A DNA stretch of 64,000 nucleotides from Noviherbaspirillum_A sp963522035 (GCA_963522035.1 CAUQYP010000001.1:1-64000), one strand, 5' to 3'. Counted from the stretch's first letter, positions 34,887 to 44,875 are shown. The notes: generated from the sequence alone by a model not told the origin. Program-made: numbers and translations.

Positions 34887-35237
34887 AATAGTTATGTTAA
34901 TGAGTAGTGGATAGGAAAGCCGACACGCATTTGTTCATCTTTAGATGTTAAATTAATAAAATTAGCAAACTTTTTTAGCTAGAAGTGTTTTAACGACTAA
35001 CCTATACACTTCTGAAGCTTCCAACACACTAAAATTTAGTATCCGATCAGTTACGGTCAGGGTTCTCTTTGCTTGGAGGTTATAAATTTGGCATTAGGGC
35101 ATACGAACTGAGGAAAATTATGGTACGCAGGGCGGGGAAAGCGAGCTACTTTGTTATAGTTGCCATGTCCGTCCTTGAATCAGGAGATTAGATTCAGTTA
35201 TTGAAGGAGCTGTTGGTTAGTACGAAGTCTCAGGATG
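34887..35237. other. Gene-free stretch
   Basis: Holds the promoter region of the chemoreceptor gene on the left. Nothing else was recognised. Confidence 0.4.
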
Positions 35238-35429
35238 CTAAACTGGAACTAGCACCGGCTCTACTTGATATCGCCGATAAAATACTGATAACGTGGAAGA
35301 CGTTTCATGCTCAAGTGTTAAAGAACTTACAGAGCAACAGTGGAATATTTTGACATCTACCCGCCCACAGCACTGAAGGGCTGCCGCTTGTGCGGTAAGG
35401 ACAGGGCTTCCTCGTGCGAGGCGGCCGTG

Positions 35430-35573
35430 TAGGGCCGCGAGAATGTTCCTGGCAACGTTGATGTCACTACGATGTGCCGTCCGACAATTTCTACAAGTCC
35501 ATTCTTTTATTCCAGCTTCTTTTTTACGGGAGTCGACAGCGGTGGCGAGCGCGCAACGGCTATGTAATCGCAT
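35430..35573 (-). pseudogene. IS200/IS605-type TnpB C-terminal remnant
   Basis: The minus frame starting near 35573 carries the TnpB zinc-finger and RuvC-III region: KEWTCRNCRTAHRSDINVAR followed by NILAALHGRLARG. The second half of the zinc finger has lost the usual spacing partners upstream, and the N-terminal 300 residues of TnpB are absent. The frame stays open to 35238, but that part has no homology. A short GC-rich tail downstream (about 35345-35430) may be the old element end. Confidence 0.75.
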
Positions 35574-35589
35574 TAGCCGCGGGATGAAT

Positions 35590-35691
35590 CTGCACGTCTG
35601 TCTAGGCTATATACTAACCCAGATCGCCGATCATCCCGTCAATAGCATTCAAGGGCTTCTGCTCTCAAACATCGCGGACCAGCTACACTGA
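35590..35691 (+). pseudogene. IS66 TnpC C-terminal remnant
   Basis: The plus frame ends with GYILTQIADHPVNSIQGLLL and SNIADQLH, matching the C-terminal tail of IS66 TnpC proteins. The rest of the transposase is missing and the upstream frame belongs to antisense TnpB remnant sequence. It is a different IS66 copy from the intact element at 9073-11490, judged by its divergent sequence. Confidence 0.6.
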
Positions 35692-35905
35692 TAAACGACC
35701 TAACGACCTTCAATCCGTCAGCGTTAGAAACGTAGTAGCGTCAGGCTTACTTATATTCAAGGGAAAACAGGAGCTTTAGTTAGCTTAAGCAAGTTTAACT
35801 AAAATTTCGGAAGCTTTTAACGCGGATGCCGACGCCATTGCAGTAGTTCAATCTGAGATTCTGCTTCGTAACCGTCGTGGCAAAAAGAAAAGCAAGTAGT
35901 GTTTT

Positions 35906-37882
35906 TTATGATCCGTCGATAATACTTTGCACTTTGGTTGCGAGTGTAGTCATGGAAAACGGTTTAGTCAGGGTTTGCATACCGCTTTCATCTAAACCAT
36001 TTCCTGTCGCAGCAACATCTGCGAAGCCTGTGATAAACAGAACGTCGATTTCCGGTTTTTTTCCCCTTATCGCATCTGCCAGCTGCCGGCCATTCATCCC
36101 ATTTGGTAATCCAACGTCCGTTACGAGCAAGTCTAGTGAATCCATAGCTTCAAAGCGCTGTAAGGCTTGTGAAGCATCGCTTGCCTCTACCACGGTATAG
36201 CCCATATCAGTTAATACTTCATATGCAACTTTTCGTACTGATTCTTCGTCTTCGACTAGAAGAATCGACATTTTTCGGGCAATTTTTGGAAACTCCAGTT
36301 CCTTGCTCAGTTTTTCAACATGCTCTGATGTTTGATTGACTGACGGCAAAAATATGTGAACTGAGGTTCCCCCATCTGGATAAGAATCAATAAGCAAATA
36401 TCCCTTTGACTGCGTAACAAACCCATAAACCATTGATAACCCAAGCCCAGTCCCTTGGCCCATGGGCTTAGTTGTGAAAAAAGGGTCCAAGGCTCGCTGC
36501 AGGATGTCAGGCGTCATGCCAACTCCGGTATCACTCACGGTGATTTTGACGTACTCGCCTTGCGCTATGTTTTGGTGATTGTTGTGCGATGTTTGGTCAA
36601 TTTTTGTGTTGTAAACCCCAATAATCAAGCGTCCACCTTGGGGCATGGCGTCCCGGCTATTGATTGCTAAGTTAAGCAAAACATTTTCTAGCTGATTAGG
36701 ATCACAAACCACAGTTGAGGCTTCAGCATTTCTTGCTGTTTCCAAGATAATACTTGGACCAAGAGTGCGTTCAAGCAAGTCCTTCATTCCCTCTACCAAG
36801 CGATTTACTTCGGTCGGTTTCGGATCTAGCGTCTGGCGTCGGGAGAAAGCGAGTAATCGGTGGGTAAGTGCGGCGGCACGATTGGTGACGGACATCGCCG
36901 CATCAATATACCGTTGCGCGTTTTGAAAACTGCCTCGAGTAACACGCACCTGGAGCAGTTCGAGATTGCCCATAATTCCAGCTAGCATATTATTGAAATC
37001 GTGGGCCAAACCCCCTGTGAGTTGCCCAATCGCTTCCATCTTTTGCGCCTGGCGCAGTGCGTCTTCGGACTTGCGTAGGGCTTCTGCCTGCAGCTTTTCT
37101 TTAGTAACGTCTTTACCAATTGCGTAGATGTAATTCGCCTGAGGTGTGGAAGTCCAGAGTATCCAACGAAAAGAACCATCCTTATGCAAGTGACGATTTT
37201 CAAAATTGGGAAGCTTTTGGCCTGCCGCACCGTTGAAAGCTTGATAAGTTGCCGGCAAATCATCTGGGTGTACCAGAGTGTGAAAATGCTTGCCGACCAA
37301 ATCGGAAATCGACCAGCCAAGAATACTTGTCCACGCTGGATTGACATCCCGCAGAATGCCGTCATTACCAACAATAAGTAGTAGGTCGGGGGAGTTCTTC
37401 CAAATTAAGTCTTTCGCGGCAAAATTAAGCAGGATTTGCTCCCCGAGAATCTGATTTTGCTGCAACATTTCGGTCGCAGCCAGACGTTGACTCGTACGGT
37501 CACTAAAAACTTTTACATAACCGACAATTTGGTCCCCTCCGTTTTTTAAAGGCATCATTTCGCCTGTAGCCCAAAACCGCGTGCCGTCTTTCCGCAAATG
37601 CCAGCGTTCATCTGCGCTACGTCCGAATAGTAGCGCTTGCTCCATCTCGGTTTCCGGGCGACTGATCGCATTGTCCTCCAGGGTAAAAAACCGAGCGACG
37701 GGTTGGCCAAGCATCTCCGCCGCAGACCAGCCAAGTATGCTTTCAGCGCCTGCATTCCATCGTATTATCAGGCCATCTTTGTTTATCCCAATAATGGCAA
37801 AATCGATAATACTTTCCAACAAGAAAGTATCGCTGATTGTTAAAAGACCACCATTATTATTTGGGGGCGGAGTCGTAGACAT
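35906..37882 (-). CDS. Hybrid PAS sensor histidine kinase with receiver
   Basis: A 658-residue soluble kinase. Two PAS domains (about 20-130: FAIIGINKDGLIIRWNAGAE; about 160-270: NSPDLLLIVGNDGILRDVNP), HisKA with GLAHDFNNMLAGIMGN (His about 300), HATPase with DTGVGM and GQGTGLGLSMVYG, and a C-terminal receiver (LLVEDEESV; phospho-Asp in LLVTDVGLP). No transmembrane segments, so it senses a cytoplasmic signal. A stand-alone receiver gene is divergent 230 bp away and could take part in the same phosphorelay. The start at 37882 is followed by a proline-rich tail before PAS1. Confidence 0.93.
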   Translation of the reverse strand: MSTTPPPNNNGGLLTISDTFLLESIIDFAIIGINKDGLIIRWNAGAESILGWSAAEMLGQPVARFFTLEDNAISRPETEMEQALLFGRSADERWHLRKDGTRFWATGEMMPLKNGGDQIVGYVKVFSDRTSQRLAATEMLQQNQILGEQILLNFAAKDLIWKNSPDLLLIVGNDGILRDVNPAWTSILGWSISDLVGKHFHTLVHPDDLPATYQAFNGAAGQKLPNFENRHLHKDGSFRWILWTSTPQANYIYAIGKDVTKEKLQAEALRKSEDALRQAQKMEAIGQLTGGLAHDFNNMLAGIMGNLELLQVRVTRGSFQNAQRYIDAAMSVTNRAAALTHRLLAFSRRQTLDPKPTEVNRLVEGMKDLLERTLGPSIILETARNAEASTVVCDPNQLENVLLNLAINSRDAMPQGGRLIIGVYNTKIDQTSHNNHQNIAQGEYVKITVSDTGVGMTPDILQRALDPFFTTKPMGQGTGLGLSMVYGFVTQSKGYLLIDSYPDGGTSVHIFLPSVNQTSEHVEKLSKELEFPKIARKMSILLVEDEESVRKVAYEVLTDMGYTVVEASDASQALQRFEAMDSLDLLVTDVGLPNGMNGRQLADAIRGKKPEIDVLFITGFADVAATGNGLDESGMQTLTKPFSMTTLATKVQSIIDGS

Positions 37883-38111
37883 TTTTCGAAGAAGCTAGAT
37901 GAGTTGAAAACGGCCATACCGTTGCCATACATACCATAAAGCAACATATTAAATTGTAAATTTTAAATGGTTCTTCATCACGCGATATAAACAAACAAAC
38001 CTGTGGAAATCAAAAATTACTCAACAGACCTTACAAGAAAGCTAGTTTTGTTGGACAATTGCTCATTCATTCCTCCACGGACATAAGTTACTTTAAATCA
38101 AGAGATTGTCA

Positions 38112-38552
38112 ATGCAACAATTTAGTAACGCTACAAAATGCCGTGTCTTAGTAGTCGAAGACGATCGACCTCAAAGAAACTTGTTTGTGGAAGTTTTGGA
38201 TGAGGAACATATGGACGTTGTAGCAGTGTCATCAAGTGAAGAAGCTTTTGAAATTTTACAGACCGCAAGTATAGTAAGCCTTTTGGTGACCGATATCCTG
38301 TTGGAAGGGCAAACAAACGGACTTGAACTTGCTGCCTATGCAAGGCGAATTCATCCCAACATCAAGATAATGTTTGTGACCGGTTATCCACAAGGTACTG
38401 ATATAAGTAAGAAAGCCGCTAAGATGGGCAACACGATAATGTTTAAGCCTTTCAAACTCAGGGAGTTTGCACGGCAAGTGAATACAATTTTAGAAAAGCT
38501 TCCTTGCTACCAGGCCTGGTTAGCCGCGACAGTTGTCAAACAATGTGCCTAG
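38112..38552 (+). CDS. Stand-alone receiver-domain response regulator
   Basis: A 146-residue single-domain receiver. The acidic pocket is present (VVEDDRPQR), the phospho-Asp lies in LLVTDILLEG, the Thr in MFVTGYPQG and the Lys in MFKPFK. There is no output domain, so it acts through protein contacts or as a phosphate sink or shuttle. It is divergent from the hybrid kinase, its likely partner. ATG 38112 is used; a TTG at 38106 is possible. Confidence 0.88.
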   Translation: MQQFSNATKCRVLVVEDDRPQRNLFVEVLDEEHMDVVAVSSSEEAFEILQTASIVSLLVTDILLEGQTNGLELAAYARRIHPNIKIMFVTGYPQGTDISKKAAKMGNTIMFKPFKLREFARQVNTILEKLPCYQAWLAATVVKQCA

Positions 38553-38865
38553 GCAGATCCTAAAAGTAAAGTATTAAGTACGGATCGCAAGACTTAAATG
38601 CTTAGCTTAATTAAGTTGAGCACTAATCGATTTTTTCGGATTGCGAAGCGTGCATTCCAAATCGTGTAATTAACCCCATAAAAGAGTTCCTCCGTCGATT
38701 AGAGAGTTAAAATTTTTGATGGACGTTGCAAGCATGACTCGACCGCTTAAGATTTTAAAATCTCTAATGCAGGATTGCATATTGTTGCATTGTTCTTGAG
38801 CTTGACACTGGCTCAATATAGCATGCAGTCCTTACTTATATCGTTGGTTTCTCTAATTTATCCGC
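38553..38865. other. Intergenic stretch before the diguanylate cyclase
   Basis: AT-rich; must hold the promoter of the downstream gene. No gene, hairpin or repeat stands out. Confidence 0.4.
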
Positions 38866-40449
38866 ATGATATTTCGTACTGACTTTACTATTAAATCTGC
38901 TCTAGTGATTTTGGTAACAGTTTGTATTGTTCCCGCATCATTTATAGCTATTACATTGCTGTCATATGATTATATTCGTGCGCAAGACTCGCGAATTGAC
39001 AGTTCGATTATGACTGCTCGCACGATCGTGTATTCCGTTGACAAGGAGTTTTCTAACACGGAAGCAACACTACGAGCATTAGCGACTTCGCCAAGCTTAA
39101 CTAATGGAGATTTGTTAGCCTTTTTTCATCAGGCCAGCGAGATCCAGAAACGTGGCCAGGTGCGAAACATAGTTCTTTTAGACCCTTCAGGAAAGCAACT
39201 CATCAATACGTTGCGCCCATTTGGGGACCGACTGCCTGTTATAAAAGATCATACTCATTTGCGTCTGCTTGCCGACACAGATGGTCCTGTTATTTCCGCA
39301 CTTGCAAGGGATGCTATTATGAATGAATTAATTACAGTCATTAGTGTTCCTGTTCGACGCTCAGGCCAACATGTGTACAATCTAAGTGCTGATATTTCTC
39401 CCGTCCAGTTTTCCCGTTTGCTCGAGAAACAGCAATTGCCGTCAGACTGGATTGTTTCAGTGGTCGACAGTAATGCAGTGCTGGTTGCTAGGACTCATCA
39501 AATAAATCGTTTCCTTGGGAAAAAGGCGGCTCCAGATTTACTGTATGCGCTGTCCTTTGATCATCAAGGCTCGTTTGAAGGACAGACAAGTGAAGGCATT
39601 CCGGTTCTAGGCGTATTTAGCCGTTCAGAGATATCCAACTGGTCGGTAGCAATCGGTATACCGCTGGCAAGCTTGACGAAAGAACTACGCACCAAGGTCG
39701 GATGGCTTGCGCTTGCTATTTTTGTCTTGTTGATAACTAGTCTTGGGGCAGCCAGTTTTGTTGCAACTCGGATTGCGCAGTCTGTTCGAGGGTTAAGGGA
39801 ACCGGCGCTGGCCTTGGGTCAAGGCAAGCAGGTTGACATTCCATCGCTACAACTTAGAGAGGCAAATCAAGTGGGGGTTGCTCTACGGGAAGCAGCCGTC
39901 ATGTTGCGGGATGCTAAACATCAAGCGACACATGATGTGCTGACCGGCCTCCCGAATCGGGCAGTATTTAACGACTTGGTAGGCCGGCAAATTGCAGTAT
40001 CAGAACGTGCCGGAACTCATTTTTCGGTTCTATATATTGACCTAGACGGTTTTAAACCAGTCAACGACATCCACGGTCATGCCGCTGGCGACAAAATTTT
40101 GTGCGAAGTGGCGAATCGATTGCGCGGTGAACTGCGTGAATCGGACATGGCAGCGCGTTTTGGAGGGGATGAATTTGCTGTCATTCTTGTAGGGACACCA
40201 AGTTCACAAGCTAAGAGAGTAGCTGACAAACTTGTTACTGCTCTATCCGCCGCCTACGCTTTCGAAGGCAAGGCAATCTGCATATCGGCAAGCATTGGCC
40301 TAGCAGGATATCCAGAGGCTGGCAGTACAGACTACGAGTTGCTCCGGAAGGCTGACCAAGCTATGTATCAAGCGAAAGATGCGGGGAAGGGCCAGGTTAT
40401 TTGCGCTGACACATTAGGCTTACCGGTTCCAGCGCACAGGCGCGGATAA
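38866..40449 (+). CDS. Membrane diguanylate cyclase (Cache-GGDEF)
   Basis: A 527-residue inner-membrane enzyme that makes cyclic di-GMP from two GTP. TM1 (about 12-35), an extracytoplasmic Cache-type sensor (about 40-275), TM2 (about 282-303), a linker, and a GGDEF domain (about 360-520) with DVLTGLPNR, DLDGFKPVND, the active-site loop FGGDEF, and an inhibitory I-site RESD placed five residues before GGDEF. The enzyme is therefore predicted active and product-inhibited. The gene stands between signalling genes and is not in an operon. Its end overlaps a minus-strand frame by 30 bp. Confidence 0.95.
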   Translation: MIFRTDFTIKSALVILVTVCIVPASFIAITLLSYDYIRAQDSRIDSSIMTARTIVYSVDKEFSNTEATLRALATSPSLTNGDLLAFFHQASEIQKRGQVRNIVLLDPSGKQLINTLRPFGDRLPVIKDHTHLRLLADTDGPVISALARDAIMNELITVISVPVRRSGQHVYNLSADISPVQFSRLLEKQQLPSDWIVSVVDSNAVLVARTHQINRFLGKKAAPDLLYALSFDHQGSFEGQTSEGIPVLGVFSRSEISNWSVAIGIPLASLTKELRTKVGWLALAIFVLLITSLGAASFVATRIAQSVRGLREPALALGQGKQVDIPSLQLREANQVGVALREAAVMLRDAKHQATHDVLTGLPNRAVFNDLVGRQIAVSERAGTHFSVLYIDLDGFKPVNDIHGHAAGDKILCEVANRLRGELRESDMAARFGGDEFAVILVGTPSSQAKRVADKLVTALSAAYAFEGKAICISASIGLAGYPEAGSTDYELLRKADQAMYQAKDAGKGQVICADTLGLPVPAHRRG

Positions 40450-40752
40450 GTGCCAGCACTGTTCAAAACATTTCACACCCACGACCTCGTTAATGTAGAG
40501 CTGGTAACCATGCATTATGATCGCATTTCCTTCATCTTTTACTGACGGATCAAATAAAGGAGGTAAGACGTCGACTTTTCGACGATCGTCGGGAATGTAC
40601 AGCAAACGAGCCTGGAGAATTGGCAACCTTCGTTCTCTATTTTGGCAAACCTCTTGAATCGCCAACTCACCGAAATAAGATGGCATTAACGCAAATTCAT
40701 CATTCGACAAAGCAACGCCATTTCTATACATACATTTCAAAATAAATTTCAT
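40420..40752 (-). CDS. Hypothetical protein
   Basis: A 110-residue soluble frame. The segments NDEFALMPSYFGELAIQE and DVLPPLFDPSVKDEGNAIIM look like natural protein and recall small conserved proteins of unknown function in Burkholderiales. It lies 37 bp behind the regulator gene on the same strand and overlaps the end of the diguanylate cyclase gene on the other strand. No ribosome site is visible before ATG 40752, so translation is uncertain. Confidence 0.45.
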   Translation of the reverse strand: MKFILKCMYRNGVALSNDEFALMPSYFGELAIQEVCQNRERRLPILQARLLYIPDDRRKVDVLPPLFDPSVKDEGNAIIMHGYQLYINEVVGVKCFEQCWHLSAPVRWNR

Positions 40753-40789
40753 GCGTTCAAAAAATTTTTTTAGGTGGCGGGCAATAACG

Positions 40790-41485
40790 TTATGAGATGA
40801 GTGGAGTAAAATTTAATAAATAACCATATCCGTAAATAGTCGAGAGCCTGTACCCGTTCTCTGGACGTAATTTAAGTTTGTTTCTTACTCGCGATATATG
40901 GGTATCAAGAGTGCGTGATTCTTCCAATGCAGCATCGCCCCAAATTTTTTCAACTATGGCCGCGCGTGATAAGGGGCGGCCAAGGTTCTGCATAAGAATA
41001 TGTGCTAATTCAAACTCTTTTGCTGTAACTGGAATTTCCTCATTCTGAAATATGATTTGCTTTTTTTCAAAATCAAACAGAAAAAGACCATAACTTTTTT
41101 CCGCAACTGACATATCACGTGCATAGTGGAGATTAAAACAAACTCTTATTCGAGTCACCAATTCTTTGGCGCGGATTGGAGTAATAAAGTAATCCACTGT
41201 TCCAGATGCAAGGCCTTCAAACACGTCATGTTCGTTTATGCCACTCGCAATAAAGAGGATCGGCATGGTGGCTGAAAAATTTTCGCGAATTAGACGCAAA
41301 ATTTTTTGGCCCTGACCTTTCAATGCCGGCCAGTAAACCACCAAAAGATCTACAGATTTGGCATGAAGCTCATCCACTAACCGATCTGCGTCTCGCAAGA
41401 TATCGCAACGGTGATGTTCAGCCGACAATACTCTGCAGATAAAATCTGCTTGTCCAGAATGGTTATGAAATATGGCGATTCGCAC
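40790..41485 (-). CDS. OmpR-type winged-helix regulator with degenerate receiver
   Basis: A 231-residue DNA-binding protein. The C-terminal winged helix is normal (PVTAKEFELAHILMQNLGRP, WGDAALEESRTLDTHISRVR, YRLSTIYGYGYLL). The N-terminal domain folds like a receiver, but the acidic pocket is IFHNHSG instead of an acidic pair. The phospho-acceptor position in LLVVYWPALKG is Tyr/Trp rather than Asp, and the conserved Lys is lost (FITPIRA). It cannot be phosphorylated in the usual way and probably acts constitutively or through another signal. No cognate kinase is adjacent. Confidence 0.85.
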   Translation of the reverse strand: MRIAIFHNHSGQADFICRVLSAEHHRCDILRDADRLVDELHAKSVDLLVVYWPALKGQGQKILRLIRENFSATMPILFIASGINEHDVFEGLASGTVDYFITPIRAKELVTRIRVCFNLHYARDMSVAEKSYGLFLFDFEKKQIIFQNEEIPVTAKEFELAHILMQNLGRPLSRAAIVEKIWGDAALEESRTLDTHISRVRNKLKLRPENGYRLSTIYGYGYLLNFTPLIS

Positions 41486-42301
41486 AAAAATAAATAGTTG
41501 GTGTACTTACAAAATAGGTATGTGTGGTATACCAAGTATTTGGACATTGTGCATTACATTCAACAACTCGTTACAAACATCTCGAATTAGTGCATAGACC
41601 TTGCATCTATGCAATTTTTTTCCAGTTACCTAATGATGAAGCACGTTTCTCCTATATAGTCGACTGATTGTCGTATATGGCAATCTATTTTAATGAAATA
41701 TATTCATAAAGAGTGGCAATTTAAGTAGCTCAGTTTGGTCTGTAATTGCTGTTGAAAATTTAAAAATTAGAAGCCATTCATATATTTTTTAGCAGATTTC
41801 CTATGGAACCGTATTAAGATCCAACGAAAAAAATTTTTTAAATTTTTCTTTTACCATTTAACTGTTTTCTCTCTTCGTTTTACAGCTCCGTATTTTAGGC
41901 TGCAGTGCGGATCCGGCTATTTGTCCCCTTTTTGCAAACTTGGCTTGCGTGCCGCAAAGATCTTGCATGGCATAGATAAAACTAGAATCTTTGAGGATGA
42001 CAAGCAAGCGCCTGCTCAGCGCAGTTAGCTAAACCGCAAAGAACGTAATGCATGTGGTACAGAGTTAACGTCGAGAGCGGCTGAAGCAAAGCAAAAGGCG
42101 AAGGTGAACTATGATCGCTCGGGCTTGAAGGCAGAGGAGATCAGCGCTCTCTGATGGTTTTAAATTCCAGGATTCTGCTAGATGATTTGCCAATAATAAA
42201 GTGACTTTGCGCCTACGCTATGTTTTTACTAAGTTCGATGAAACTATGCTTGCTTTGATGAATCTTAATCGTTCGACAATCAACTGCTAGGTGTACACAA
42301 A
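41486..42301. other. Long AT-rich gene-free stretch
   Basis: A plus-strand reading from about 41930 to 42153 (AAEAKQKAKVNYDRSG after an in-frame stop) resembles the tail of small secreted proteins and may be a decayed gene. Nothing else was recognised. Confidence 0.35.
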
Positions 42302-43477
42302 ATGGTTAGTACTAATACGAAGGACACGATGGTTACTGGGCTATTTCCAGATCGCGATAGTGCTGAGGATGCCTACCGTGAGCTCTCTACACGCGGTTAC
42401 AGTCAAGATGACGTCAACCTGGTGATGTCAGATGAAACCCGTCAGCGCTATTTCTCAGGGGACCAGGCAGTTAAGACAGACTTACACACGAAAGCTACGG
42501 AAGGTGCAGGCATAGGGGCCGGTATCGGAGGCACACTTGGTGCGATCGCGGCAGCAGTCGCTGCTGTCGGTACTTCAATTGCATTACCCGGGCTTGGACT
42601 AGTGATTGCTGGACCATTAGCTGCAGCTTTGGTGGGCGCGGGTGCAGGTGGCGCTGCTGGCGGATTAATTGGCGCGTTGATCGGCATGGGAATTCCTGAA
42701 GAGACCGTAGAGCGTTATGAGAAAGGGATCAAAGAAGGCGGCATTCTGATGGGCATCAATCCGAAGTCTGAAGTTGACAGGGAGCACTTCAAGACGCGTT
42801 GGGACGCTCCGCACGCAGCAAAGCCGATGGCGGCCGGCGTTACATCTCGCACTGGAAATGAGTCAGGCACCATTCCAGTGATTGAAGAGTCTCTGGAAAT
42901 AGGAAAGCGTGAAGTTGAACTTGGTACCGTGCACGTCAAATCGCACGTAGTAGAAACCCCTGTCACAGAAAGCGTCACGTTGCGCGAAGAGCATGCTGCC
43001 GTCGAACGCCGCCCAGTCGACCGCCCAGCATCTGTTGCTGATCTTGACGCGTTCAAAGAGGAAACCATCGAGATTCGCCAGACCGCTGAGCGGGCAGTAG
43101 TTAGCAAAACTGCACGCGTTGTAGAAGAAATCGTAGTCGGCAAAACCGCTACTACCACTACGCAAGAAATCAACGACACCGTTAGGAAAACGGTCGTGGA
43201 TATTGAGCGAGATAAAGAGGTGACTGGTACTGCGGAAGCCTACCGCGACGACTTTCAAAACCATTATGCGATCACTGGCGCTCGCTATGAAGATTATGCT
43301 CCGGCCTATGAATATGGCTCGACATTGGCCAATGATAAGCGCTATGCGAACCGCTCGTGGGATGAAATTGAAATCAGTGCTCGCAGCGACTGGCAAGCCA
43401 AACATCCAGGAAGCGATTGGGAGAGGTTCAAAGCTGCGGCTCGCCACGGCTGGACGAAAGTGACCGGCCAGCGCTAA
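42302..43477 (+). CDS. YsnF/AvaK-type stress protein (DUF2382), membrane-loop form
   Basis: A 391-residue protein. The N-terminus is a general stress fold (TGLFPDRDSAEDAYRELSTR). A very hydrophobic Gly/Ala-rich segment follows (about 65-130, GAGIGGTLGAIAAAVAAVGT and onward). Next comes a DUF2382 domain (about 190-305: IPVIEESLEIGKREVELGTV, then VTLREEHAAVERRPVDRPAS), and a C-terminal part with HYAITGARYEDYAPAYEYG and W-rich SWDEIE. The family is linked to general stress and desiccation tolerance; the mechanism is unknown. A paralogue lies 455 bp downstream. A hairpin terminator follows. Confidence 0.85.
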   Translation: MVSTNTKDTMVTGLFPDRDSAEDAYRELSTRGYSQDDVNLVMSDETRQRYFSGDQAVKTDLHTKATEGAGIGAGIGGTLGAIAAAVAAVGTSIALPGLGLVIAGPLAAALVGAGAGGAAGGLIGALIGMGIPEETVERYEKGIKEGGILMGINPKSEVDREHFKTRWDAPHAAKPMAAGVTSRTGNESGTIPVIEESLEIGKREVELGTVHVKSHVVETPVTESVTLREEHAAVERRPVDRPASVADLDAFKEETIEIRQTAERAVVSKTARVVEEIVVGKTATTTTQEINDTVRKTVVDIERDKEVTGTAEAYRDDFQNHYAITGARYEDYAPAYEYGSTLANDKRYANRSWDEIEISARSDWQAKHPGSDWERFKAAARHGWTKVTGQR

Positions 43478-43501
43478 ATTTCTAGCAACTGTTTTAAAAA
43501 T

Positions 43502-43528
43502 CCTGTGCAAATCCATGCACAGGGTTTT
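43502..43528 (+). terminator. Rho-independent terminator
   Basis: CCTGTGCA (43502-43509) and TGCACAGG (43515-43522) form an 8-bp stem with a 5-base loop, followed by GTTTT. It lies 24 bp after the first YsnF-like gene. Confidence 0.7.
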
Positions 43529-43932
43529 ACATTATTGTGGTGTTAAAACATTGCAGTCGGCAATATATATTGTCAGTACTAATTCTTCCGTCAGTGAACT
43601 AAGCGGCGCATTTGTTGTTATGCACTGCAAGCACTCAGATCAATAGAAGAGTTAAGTTATCTTACACACCTTGAACGTCGAGATTTTTATTGCACATTGT
43701 CAAAAAAATTACCAAGTCATCGATTTGAACAAACGTGCAATTAGTAACACATATCCAAAAGTACATGCTGGACTATAGTTTGGCTCGCTTTTCGTTTTTC
43801 GCCGGCTTTAATTGGAAGAAATGTTTCCGCATGCTATGTCTTATACGATTTTATTGTAGATATAGTTGTCACTATAGCATTAACTAAGTATTCACCAATT
43901 GGCCATTACAACTACATTTTATAGGAAAGAAA
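43529..43932. other. Intergenic stretch between the YsnF paralogues
   Basis: AT-rich and gene-free; contains the promoter of the downstream paralogue, with GGAAAGAAA before ATG 43933. No similarity to the leader of the first paralogue was noticed. Confidence 0.4.
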
Positions 43933-44811
43933 ATGACTCAAAGCATCGTGGGATTATTTAATTCTTTTACTGAGGCAAATGGTGCGAAACAAGCCCTTAT
44001 CAAGCAAGGATTTTCCCCAAGTGATATCGCTGTGAGCGCTCATGAAGGCGACATGTCTGCAAGCTCTTCAACTGGGAAACCGACAACATCGGAGACTCAT
44101 ACTGAAGGAGGATTCATGAAGGGCGTCGAAAACTTTTTCGCTGACCTTTTTGGTAGTTCAGATAACGAAACCGCCGGCCATTATTCAGAGGCAGTTCGCC
44201 GTGGCGGTGCAGTTGTTACAGTTACTGTCGACGAGGAGTCTAAGATCGATAATGTCCGTTCAGCCTTGGCTTCTATTGGCGCCGTCAATATTGAAGAGCG
44301 TGTGGCTGCATGGCGCGAAACTGGTGGTTATACCGGTTATCAAAAAAATTCATCGGCTTATACTTCAGAGCAAATCGCTGAAGAACGCTCTCGGGTAATA
44401 CCGGTTATTCAAGAAGACATTGAAATTGGAAAGCGCCAAGTCGACCTCGGAAGTGTCAGAGTCGTATCGCGTATTGTGGAAACGCCTGTCTCTGAATCGG
44501 TGACCTTGCGTGAGGAACATGCAACGATTGAACGTCGCCCAGTCGATCGTCCGGCGTCCGACGCCGATCTGGCAGGGCTGCAAGGCCAAAGCATAGAAGT
44601 GCGCGAGACTGCGGAGAAAGCTGTCGTAAGTAAGACAGCTAATGTTGTTGAAGAGGTAATTGTTGGAAAAGAAGCTACGACGCATACAGAGCAAATCGCA
44701 GACACTGTACGTAGCACCGTTGTGGATGTGGATCAAACCGGCGTTACTCAAAATATTGAAGGCGCGCGCTTCAAAGATGCGAATAGTACTGATAACGTTT
44801 TAAAAAAATAA
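43933..44811 (+). CDS. YsnF-type stress protein (DUF2382)
   Basis: A 292-residue paralogue of the protein at 42302. It lacks the Gly/Ala-rich membrane loop but keeps the N-terminal stress fold (SIVGLFNSFTEANGAKQALI) and the DUF2382 domain (about 155-275: IPVIQEDIEIGKRQVDLGSV, VTLREEHATIERRPVDRPAS, AVVSKTANVVEEVIVGK). The DUF2382 parts of both proteins align without gaps. ATG 43933 follows GGAAAGAAA. A strong terminator follows at 44876. Confidence 0.88.
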   Translation: MTQSIVGLFNSFTEANGAKQALIKQGFSPSDIAVSAHEGDMSASSSTGKPTTSETHTEGGFMKGVENFFADLFGSSDNETAGHYSEAVRRGGAVVTVTVDEESKIDNVRSALASIGAVNIEERVAAWRETGGYTGYQKNSSAYTSEQIAEERSRVIPVIQEDIEIGKRQVDLGSVRVVSRIVETPVSESVTLREEHATIERRPVDRPASDADLAGLQGQSIEVRETAEKAVVSKTANVVEEVIVGKEATTHTEQIADTVRSTVVDVDQTGVTQNIEGARFKDANSTDNVLKK

Positions 44812-44875
44812 TTGCATTTTCTATATGTCTAGATAAATTTTTATTGGCTGCGCTTTGTTTTCGTAGATCTTAAGG

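Noticed and set aside
42863..43516. Minus-strand frame of 217 codons
   Set aside because: Lies opposite the DUF2382 protein, which is well supported; no ribosome site or family.
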